Origin: Branchiostoma lanceolatum
Lineage: Eukaryota; Chordata; Leptocardii; Amphioxiformes; Branchiostomatidae
Length of the DNA stretch: 64,000 bases
Direction: 5' to 3'
Assembly: GCF_035083965.1 (NCBI RefSeq)
Contig: NC_089724.1
Location: 253,001 to 317,000 of the forward strand
The notes below the pieces were generated by a model that searched no databases, was not told the origin of the DNA, and was given only the letters and a program-made list of their open reading frames with translations. A program made the translations under genes and the position numbers. Shown one piece after another: positions 56,101 through 64,000 of this stretch. Each line of letters begins with the position of its first letter. Position 1 is the first letter of the stretch.

Positions 56101-57837
56101 GGACAGGTTTTACCTTGAGTGAGGAGGGTAGAGCTAGAGTTAGGGACAGGTTTTACCTTGAGTGAGGAGGGTAGAGCTAGAGTTAGGGACAGGTTTTACC
56201 TTGAGTGAGGAGGGTAGAGTTAGAGTAAGGGACAGGTTGTACCTTGAGTGAGGAGGGTAGAGCTAGAGTTAGGGACAGGTTTTACCTTGAGTGAGGAGGG
56301 TAGAGTTAGAGTAAGGAACAGGTTTTACCTTGAGTGAGGAGGGTAGAGCTAGAGTTAGGGACAGGTTTTACCTTGAGTGAGGAGGGTAGAGCTAGAGTAA
56401 GGGACAGGTTTTACCTTGAGTGAGGAGGGTAGAGCTAGAGTAAGGGACAGGTTTTACCTTGAGTGAGGAGGGTAGAGTTAGAGTTAGGGACAGGTTTTAC
56501 CTTGAGTGAGGAGGGTAGAGTTAGAGTTAGGGACAGGTTTTACCTTGAGTGAGGAGGGTAGAGCTAGAGTTAGGGACAGGTTTTACCTTGAGTGAGGAGG
56601 GTTAGAGTTAGAGTAAGGGACAGGTTTTACCTTGAGTGAGGAGGGTAGAGCTAGAGTTAGGGACAGGTTTTACCTTGAGTGAGGAGGGTAGAGTTAGAGT
56701 TAGGGACAGGTTTTACCTTGAGTGAGGAGGGTAGAGTTAGAGTTAGGGACAGGTTTTACCTTGAGTGAGGAGGGTAGAGCTAGAGTAAGGGACAGGTTTT
56801 ACCTTGAGTGAGGAGGGTAGAGCTAGAGTTAGGGACAGGTTTTACCTTGAGTGAGGAGGGTAGAGTTAGAGTTAGGCACAGGTTTTACCTTGAGTGAGGA
56901 GGGTTAGAGTGAGTAAGGAACAGGTTTTACCTTGAGTGAGGAGGGTAGAGCTAGAGTTAGGGACAGGTTTTACCTTGAGTGAGGAGGGTAGAGTTAGAGT
57001 AAGGAACAGGTTTTACCTTGAGCGAGGAGGGTAGAGTTAGAGTTAGGGACAGGTTTTACCTTGAGCGAGGAGGGTGGAGTTAGAGTTAGGGACAGGTTTT
57101 ACCTTGAGTGAGGAGGGTAGAGCTAGAGTTAGGGACAGGTTTTACCTTGAGTGAGGAGGGTAGAGTTAGAGTTAGGGACAGGTTTTACCTTGAGTGAGGA
57201 GGGTAGAGCTAGAGTTAGGGACAGGTTTTACCTTGAGTGAGGAGGGTAGAGTTAGAGCTAGGGACAGGTTTTACCTTGAGTGAAGAGGGTAGAGTTAGAG
57301 TAAGGGACAGGTTTTACCTTGAGCGAGGAGGGTGGAGTTAGAGTTAGGGACAGGTTTTACCTTGAGTGAGGAGGGTAGAGCTAGAGTTAGGAGCAGGTTT
57401 TACCTTGAGTGAGGAGGGTAGAGTTAGAGTTAGGCACAGGTTTTACCTTGAGTGAGGAGGGTAGAGCTAGAGTTAGGGACAGGTTTTACCTTGAGTGAGG
57501 AGGGTAGAGTTAGAGTTAGGGACAGGTTTTACCTTGAGTGAGGAGGGTAGAGTTAGAGTTAGGGACAGGTTTTACCTTGAGTGAGGAGGGTAGAGCTAGA
57601 GTTAGGGACAGGTTTTACCTTGAGTGAGGAGGGTAGAGTTAGAGTTAGGGACAGGTTTTACCTTGAGTGAGGAGGGTAGAGCTAGAGTTAGGGACAGGTT
57701 TTACCTTGAGTGAGGAGGGTAGAGTTAGAGTAAGGAACAGGTTTTACCTTGAGCGAGGAGGGTTAGAGTGAGTTAGGGACAGGTTTTACCTTGAGTGAGG
57801 AGGGTTAGAGTGAGTTAGGATTAGGAGCAGGTTTTAC
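53200..57837 (-). repeat. 43-bp minisatellite (about 108 copies) derived from SAMM50 exon 57838-57963 and its donor
   Basis: On the minus strand each unit contains CTCACTCAAG|GTAAAACCTGT, matching the exon end and donor (CTCAATCAAG|GTAAAACCTG), followed by CCCTAACTCTAACTCTACC. Variants are single-base changes plus a shortened form (GAGTTGAGTTACGG). Early units at 53220-53700 show a three-unit higher-order order (GGGAC, GGAGC, GGCAC). Confidence 0.96.
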
Positions 57838-57963
57838 CTTGATTGAGGATTTGAGGGAATGTCCGGCCTGCTCTCGGACTGCGAACGACGCCATTCTGGT
57901 GAGACAACCGAGCTCCCTCCACACGCCCTCCCACCGCAGGGTCTGCTGGCCCAGCAGGGGGAA
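57838..57963 (-). CDS. SAMM50: SAMM50 exon ([11 protein letters not shown])
   Basis: Acceptor gttccccag, donor ATCAAG|GTAAAA; 42 codons, phase 0. It encodes [20 protein letters not shown], then [20 protein letters not shown]. The 'WEGVWRELG' and 'ASF.VR...GHSLKSS' motifs are typical of animal SAMM50. Its 3' edge seeds the 43-bp array on one side and its 5' edge seeds the approximately 90-bp array on the other. Confidence 0.95.
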
Positions 57964-58560
57964 CTGGGGAACACCAATAACCAATAATCAATAATCACTA
58001 ATCAATCCAGCTCCCTCCACACCCCCTCCCACCGCAGGGTCTGCTGGCCCAGCAGGGGGAACTGGGGAACACCAATAATCAATAATCACTAATCAATCCA
58101 GCTCCCTCCACACCCCCTCCCACCGCAGGGTCTGCTGGCCTAGCAGGGGGAACTGGGGAGCACCAATAATCAATAATCAATCCAGCTCCCTCCACACCCC
58201 CTCCCACCGCAGGGTCTGCTGGCCTAGCAGGGGGAACTGGGGAGCACCAATAATCAATAATCAATAATCACTAATCAATAATCAATCCAGCTCTCTCCAC
58301 ACGCCCTCCCACCACAGGGTCTGCTGGCCCAGCAGGGGGAACTGGGGAACACCAATAATCAATAATCACTAATCAATCCAGCTCCCTCCACACGCCCTCC
58401 CACCGCAGGGTCTGCTGGCCCAGCAGGGGGAACTGGGGAGCACCAATAATCAATAATCAATCCAGCTCTCTCCACACCCCCTCCCACCGCAGGGTCTGCT
58501 GGCCCAGCAGGGGGAACTGGGGAGCACCAATAATCAATGATCAATATAATCAGGGATAGT
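57964..58560 (-). repeat. About 90-bp tandem array derived from the acceptor and first half of exon 57838-57963
   Basis: Six extra copies start near 58009, 58099, 58187, 58287, 58379 and 58465. On the minus strand each holds the acceptor TGGTG(T/C)TCCCCAG, the coding block [18 protein letters not shown] and a piece of intron made of TTGATTATTGATTAGTG-like repeats. Coding differences are few (GGCCTAGCAG against GGCCCAGCAG). Each copy ends before any donor. Confidence 0.95.
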
Positions 58561-58872
58561 CAATAACCAATCCAGTCCTCCCCCCAGCCCTGGGCAGCAG
58601 CAGTCATCACCATGTCAGGCTGCTGGCCCCGACCAAGTCCTTTCTGCCTCTCCAAGCAGGCTATTAGCTAGCAGGGCGTCTTCTGTCATGATAGTGAGTT
58701 CTGTATTTTTTTCTGTAAGAACTGCAAAGTATTAATTTCAAGGATTCAAATTACAGATTTTTCTGACTAGATTCTGGCCAAAATAAGTGAACGGTCACTA
58801 CTCAAATGGTAGTAACCATGACAACGTGTATCAGGTAACCATAACATGTAACCATGGCAACAGGTTACTCAC
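58561..58872. other. SAMM50 intron, no feature seen
   Basis: No repeat beyond a few GTAACCATGACAAC-type motifs near 58810-58860. Confidence 0.5.
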
Positions 58873-58960
58873 GGAGATCTCTGAGGCCACGCCCCTGTCC
58901 ACCTCCTTGTAGCTGCTCCATGGGAAATGTCCGACAGTCTTCCAGCCGCTCACGTTCAGT
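58873..58960 (-). CDS. SAMM50: SAMM50 exon (FPWSSYKEVDRGVASE)
   Basis: Acceptor tttccccaccag, donor TCC|GTGAGT. The first base completes a codon, then it encodes LNVSGWKTVGHFPWSSYKEV and DRGVASEIS. 'G.FPWSS..E.DRG' is conserved in Sam50. This is the most 5' exon of the gene in the window and requires an upstream exon ending in phase 2 beyond it. Confidence 0.93.
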
Positions 58961-59997
58961 CTGGTGGGGAAACAAACAAAAATATAAACAAAGAAATAAA
59001 TAAACAAACAAATAAATAAACAAGTCCTGGATATAACCAGGGCTGGAGAACAGAACATGGAGGAGATGTTTGACAGTTCAAGCCACTGAATAGGTGTTAA
59101 CTGATTAGGCATGAACAAGTCTTATATTGTCTGTAACAGGACAAGACATGGAGGAAAGTTGCAGCAGCTGATGTGCAGTCACAGCTAACCAAGTTAGCCA
59201 AATGCACATGACCGCTTAGGGGGAAATTTACCCATTAATCATCAATGGGAATATTAGGACCAAATCATTTCACTTCTGCAGACACGAGTTCCAGCCTGTC
59301 CTAAATTTGCAACGGCCAGGATCTTTGGATGGCAGCTTTATAAGTTTGGGTAAAGACTTAAGTAGAGTTTTTTCCTTTGGCACGGCAGAAGACTGCTGGG
59401 GACTTCAAAGAGGGGATGAATCGATTTTCGAATAATGCATATTAGGAGTTATAAGGGTCTAGATAAGTTTCCTTATCCAGGTGCAACTCCAGGTTTAGAT
59501 CGACAAGTTCAGGTTCAGGTCTGGACCAGGTTTTATGACACTTGAAATCAAGGATTTATGAATGGGAGACCACCATAACACATTCCTAGTATCCTGATGT
59601 CCGATTGCAACTTCTACCAGCAGAATCTGCCACACTGCAATCTTTATCCTGACGTATGACAAAGAATACTGGAGACTAAACTATATGTACGCTCCAACTT
59701 GTTAAGGGTATGAAACATGTATGTCTGTACAGGGTTCGAAATATAATTAAGCAACTTGCATTTTGGAAGCAATATTCAAGATTTGCAAGTAAAAATAATA
59801 TGAACTTGCAATTTTGCAAGTTCAAATACCAGTGGATCATTTAAGGCCAAGAAAATGCATGGTGTTGTTTTAAGGTCCTAAAACCGCTAAAAATGCAGAA
59901 ATTTCCCAACAAAAACTGTTAGGACTGGAGCGTGACTGTATGGGGCCATTTTTATATGCCCTAGTTGTATGTCACCTGACATAAGTATCATTTCAAT

Positions 59998-60500
59998 ATG
60001 TCTATAAAAAAAGAACCATCCGGGAAACATGTCCCATTTGGAACCAGATGTCAGGACATTAACATCTCCCTCCTCCGTGACTGTCCCAGATTTTCAGTGT
60101 CCCAAATTACTTCCTCCTTCCTCCTGACGAAAAAGCGTCATGCTCGGTCCACAGTCTGAGGTTTAACTGTTTTACTTTTACTTCATCATCATCATCATTC
60201 CAGGGTATCATCACTCCTTTGGAGGAACCCCTCCCTTGTCAGACTCCAGGTCTCCAGACTCTGTTGAGCGGTTCTTGGCCATGTAGGGCCCAGGTGTTTA
60301 GTTAGATTGTCACTCCATCTTATTTTGGGGCCGCCCTCTTTTACTTGAAATTTATTAATCATTACAAAATGTCTATCAAAAAAAAAGTGGGGGAAACCCC
60401 CCGAATTTGTAACCAGATGTTAGGACTTAAGTATGTCACTCCTCCGTCCCAGATTTTTCCATGTCCCAAATTACTTCCTCCTGACAACTCCTCCAATTCA
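59998..60500. repeat. Direct duplication flanking a retrotransposon fragment
   Basis: 59998-60130 and 60365-60500 are imperfect direct copies (AACCAGATGT.AGGAC, GTCCCAAATTACTTCCTCC). The insert between them is the fragment at 60180-60345. Confidence 0.7.
60180..60345 (-). pseudogene. Non-LTR retrotransposon 3' fragment
   Basis: Read on the minus strand it encodes RGRPKIRWSDNLTKHLGPTW and then RTAQQ, typical of the C-terminal tail of abundant non-LTR RT proteins. It ends in an (ATG)n tail, like the copy at 10618-11226. Confidence 0.7.
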
Positions 60501-61232
60501 GGACTCAAATCAAATCACACGACTATCGGGGACATCTGTACATCGTCATGGCGATGGGACGGGCCAGCCAATTGGTCGATGTCGACTATCAGGGCCATAA
60601 ATTATTCAGTTTACAAGATTCCCTGTCACAGAAACGTCTGATGTGGTCGGACCGCCGACGGTGATTAATGATGTTGGCATAATTAGCTGGTGGATTAGTC
60701 ATTGATTAGGATGGACTAATTAGCATGTGGGTTAGGATAAAATCTGGAGTGCAGCAGTAAAAATTCAGGCAGGCTTCAAGATAAATGAACTGGGAAGTTT
60801 GCTTTTATCTCACTTTATTATTTTTTCTCTCACATTGTAAATAAAGTACTGTCTGATTGACAGAAAGAGAAACCTTAAATTTCAGGAAACCTTCATTAAC
60901 ACAATAACAGGAGACCCATTTCCAAATGAGATTCATCAAAACATATCATGTTGTTGCAAGACTAAGTGATATAGTAAATATTTGACGATGAAAACAACTT
61001 AAGACATTTTATAGGAATTGGGGAAGGAGGCACTCAAGCTTACTGAAGTACTAGACTGATTAAAAGTTCTAAACAGGAACTATGTGGCTCTAGATGTTTT
61101 ACTGAGGGACGACTGTGGTGTGAAAGATGTCGGTTAGCTTGAGGAATGAATCCACTCTACTTATAGTATATACAACTAAAGACATTTTAGTTAGTTGAAT
61201 TTTGGAGCAAACAATTGTTTCTTGTATCTGTA

Positions 61233-61345
61233 AAGCCTGGGTGCCATCCTCTGTAGTAACCGCTGGCTCACTCTCTTATCTAGCCACGGATCAGCAAGCA
61301 AAAAGACTGAGCCAGCGGTTACTATGGAGGACGGGACTCAGGCTA
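61233..61345. mobile_element. Small MITE, TAGCCTG family
   Basis: About 38-base inverted ends (TAGTAACCGCTGGCTCA shared), starting AAGCCTGG and ending CAGGCTA. The flanks GTATCTGTA and GTATATGTG match at 7 of 9 positions, a likely decayed 9-bp duplication as for 27381-27602. Confidence 0.7.
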
Positions 61346-61794
61346 GTATATGTGGCTGTGATAGGGAACACCTTTTGCCTTCCCGATGTTGTGTTTTGTC
61401 TATCCATGTGGCCAACCCCTGTGTATAAAGTCTCCCCCCCCTCCAGACAAATGGTACATCCCCTGATAGTGGCAAGTTGATTGACATCCATCCATCTTCA
61501 TCAGGCCTCAGACCGGCTCACTTTATCTCATTATGACCAGATTAACTTCTAAAGGGGGAAATTGCTGAAATATTCATCAGATCAGATCAGATCGGCCTGT
61601 CCTGTTGGTGTTTCCTGCCGAGATATCCACATAGAGGGCCGTCTGATGGATCTGCCAACAGGGACTGGGGATCTGATGGATCCAAATGAACAAACACGAA
61701 CAATCTGAGGAACAGGGAAACTCCATATAACCTCCCGATCAGTAGGTCTAAAAGGAACAGAGACTCGCTCATTATGAGGGCTTTGAGAGACTTA

Positions 61795-62020
61795 CAAAGC
61801 CCATGTACACTTCGAGTTGTCTGTCATTGTCCGTCTAAAGGATGGTTTTTTATATATATGAGTTCATAAATATGAACATTGTGATGTAGTTTTTATGTAA
61901 TCAACTGCAATGTTTTAACGTGTTTTTAAAATTGTAAGAAACCTAATGAAATTCAGATGTGTCCTCAGATCACACATGCCTGCAAGGTTGGTTTCACAAT
62001 AAAGATTGATTGATTGATTG
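61795..62020 (+). repeat. Retroposon-like 3' end with AATAAA and (GATT)n tail
   Basis: AAGCCCATGTACACTTCGAG leads to GGTTTCACAATAAAGATTGA followed by GATT repeats. This is the layout of a transcript-derived or LINE 3' end. No coding sequence. Confidence 0.5.
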
Positions 62021-63246
62021 AACAATACACCAACTGTGTTTTTTATAATGCCCCGTACTGTATATGTAAAAACTTAAGTTTATGGATTTATAAGGACTTC
62101 AAAATCTGTCCAGTTGCTTCGGTAGCTTTTATCTTGTGTATTAGGACTTTGATCATGTATAAGCTGTGTCTTTGTTCTATTTTGTCCAACCCTTTCCTCT
62201 TGGAAAAATGGATGAAAGAGATCTTTTACATGGAATCAAAGATGTATTGAGTGCATTCCACGTTCTTGAGTGAAGAGGAAACATTTGTGCAAAAATCTCC
62301 ATTAAAGTTAATGACCAAGGAAGTTATGAGGATTCAGAGGCTGTTTGCCTCCGTGGTTTGACCCATAGTAATACACCTTGGAAGGGCAGAAGGTTGAAAT
62401 AAACAGGGAGGAAAAAGGGAAGAAAACATTGACAGACAATAGAGATGTGGTTGAGTTTCCACAACAACCAAAGAAATGATGTTTTAGTCAGAAGCTCTGA
62501 AGAAGGTGTCTGATAGACATCAAAACGTTAGCAGGTGAGATTACCTGGTTGTGTAAAAAGAATCCCCTATATCCGATGTTTTAGTTACTTTGTGACTCAA
62601 GAGTTAAAAACATGAAGGAGAAGACTCAGGCCCGATTCACACAGTCATGCGTTCTTGAGTTGACTTGGAGTCGACTCAGCGGCTCAAAATAACATAGACT
62701 CCAAATCTTCTTATGAACTGTGTAAATCGGTCTTTAGTTCCTAAAAATGCCCTAAGAAGAGACTATACACCTGGTGTACCTACCTGCCCCCAGGTGTGCT
62801 ACATGCAGCATCACAGGTGAGCAGAGGAGGAGAAACACAGGTGAGAACACAGGTAGTCATCATGCACGTAAGAGAGGGGGTTGGGGGGCTTAGAGATCAT
62901 CAGGCATAAATAATATAGAGATAGGCTGGCATAACAACATGCAAAGTATACCTTACAATACTACATGTATATATATATAATATATATAACTTCTGGAATT
63001 ATAACTAAGGTTTTTCTGAAATTTCGTGAGTGCCTTTTAGAATACCAATCCTCATAGAACACCTTTTCTAACACCAGCTTGACAGACCCAAATTTCCGCT
63101 AGTTTTGTACCATCAGCAGTTTAAGAAAGTAACACAATCGACTAACATAATTCCAGCAGGGTACATAATACATGTCCCACCACCCTAAAGAGATAAGTTT
63201 AAAACAGATCTCCAACCCAACGTCCCCCAGTATAATGCACTCCTGT

Positions 63247-63360
63247 ATATCTAAACTGTGTATACCTGGGGGGTGCTGCACTAGAGATCTCTCAAACTCA
63301 CTGTTTTTCAAAGTGATGGATTTATGTAACCCGGTGGATTAATGTTAATGGAGGTTACCT
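63247..63360 (-). repeat. Interspersed repeat, inverse copy of 39672-39770
   Basis: Contains ACTAGAGATCTCTC, GGATTTATGTAACC and TTAATGTTAATGGAGGTTA, the reverse complement of the copy at 39672. Confidence 0.75.
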
Positions 63361-64000
63361 CCTTCGGCAGTTCTGATATCACATCTTTCTAACTGACCCA
63401 AATTTTAGTCACAGTTTTTGATGAAGTTGTGGTATCAGTTTCAGTTTCAGTTTAATTGATAACAACTTGCATGTTAATGTAACAAATGTACAAAGTCACA
63501 TAGGTTGAAACTTACAGATTTTGTAACATCACTGTGGCAGTTCTGATGGGCAGATACAAGAGATAGACTTGCCCATAGGCAGTAATGCTTTAAAGCACTA
63601 AAACAAGGGCTCAGAAAAGGATTCACCTTCATTGCAAGCCCCCAAAATTCTTATGCACCAGAAAGCCACATCTGTCTACTTTAGAATCATGCAAAGAAAA
63701 TCAACAGTTGACCAGCTCGTTCTCTCGTAACAGCTGACAGACGAAAACAACCGTCAACTTTGACCTACTTCCAGCCTGGAAGAGTCCACTCGGAGCATGT
63801 GAAACCAAACCACAAAGATATCTCCTTACGCCAACTAAACGATTGAAACATACAAATTTTGACCAAACTGGGAAAGCTTAGATCCTACCTGTTTCTTCTA
63901 GCCCAAAAGTATCCAAAATGGACCAAAATTTTCAAGAAAAAAAAGTTTAGTGTAGGGACCAAATTTGTGTTCGCAATTTTTGCGCAACTCAACAGTGACG

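Larger units (their letters stand above)
42103..58960 (-). other. SAMM50: Gene 2 span: SAMM50, C-terminal eight exons
   Basis: Exons in transcript order: 58960-58873, 57963-57838, 52312-52241, 49997-49911, 49468-49330, 48933-48787, 48110-47963, 42148-42103. All junctions are GT-AG and all phases fit. Together they cover the beta-barrel of SAMM50/Sam50, an Omp85-family protein of the mitochondrial outer membrane. It inserts beta-barrel precursors and, with MICOS, forms the intermembrane-space bridge. The N-terminal POTRA exons lie beyond 64000. Introns are swollen by tandem arrays built from this gene's own exon edges. Codons show no frameshift in any of the eight exons. Confidence 0.93.
58961..64000. 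other. SAMM50 upstream intron (partial), no further exon recognised
   Basis: I searched the minus strand for POTRA-like exons and found none that I can support. The stretch holds scattered repeat pieces, listed separately, and short open frames without domains. A 'CTGAAGAAGGTGTCTGATAG' motif at about 62501 is repeat-like. Confidence 0.5.

Noticed and set aside
33590..58560. Possible CRISPR arrays
   Set aside because: All arrays are contiguous tandem repeats with no unique spacers, and the genome is clearly eukaryotic.

Overview
This window looks like nuclear DNA of an invertebrate chordate, most likely an amphioxus (Branchiostoma). That is inference from split genes with GT-AG introns, a NACHT-LRR receptor, a clear mitochondrial SAMM50 orthologue, and a dense load of MITEs, non-LTR retrotransposon fragments and minisatellites. 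No bacterial operon structure is present. Two convergent genes can be read exon by exon, and both continue past the visible sequence at their 5' ends.

Gene 1 (+ strand, about 313-37601). Thirteen exons can be chained with matching splice phases. They encode two ankyrin-like exons, a KAP-family P-loop NTPase with four inserted membrane helices (313-9689), then one 3.2-kb exon with a NACHT NTPase and about 18 leucine-rich repeats (13893-17130), and a 20-residue terminal exon (37538-37601). The visible coding sum is 5820 nt, exactly divisible by 3. If the chain is right, this is an ANK-KAP-NACHT-LRR protein carrying two different P-loop NTPases. The alternative is two adjacent genes, with the NLR starting near ATG 13850.

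The last intron of gene 1 is 20.4 kb. It holds a giant inverted repeat with nearly identical arms of about 5 kb (17464-22860 and 26180-32324). Each arm has a 25-bp self-complementary minisatellite, and a 19-bp direct repeat lies outside both ends. The intron also holds a 3.9-kb array of a 28-bp repeat (33590-37537) whose last monomer is the splice acceptor of the terminal exon.

Gene 2 (- strand, about 58960-42103) is the C-terminal two thirds of SAMM50, the outer-membrane beta-barrel core of the mitochondrial sorting and assembly machinery. Eight exons chain in phase to a C-terminal beta-signal and stop. The 5' exons (POTRA region) are not in the window.

The most striking feature is that the large tandem arrays of gene 2 are built from exon edges plus their splice sites. 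These are a 66-bp unit (about 80 copies), a 34-bp unit, a 43-bp unit (about 108 copies) and an approximately 90-bp unit (6 extra copies), with smaller partial exon duplications besides. The gene 1 terminal acceptor shows the same pattern. Minisatellites overlapping splice junctions have, as I recall, been reported at the amphioxus Adh locus, so the phenomenon may not be new, but its scale here is remarkable.

The remaining sequence is transposon debris: a piggyBac-like element with TTAA ends, mariner-like and MULE/hAT-like MITEs, fold-back elements, three non-LTR retrotransposon fragments and an LTR candidate. All large open frames inside the tandem arrays are artefacts of stop-free repeat units.
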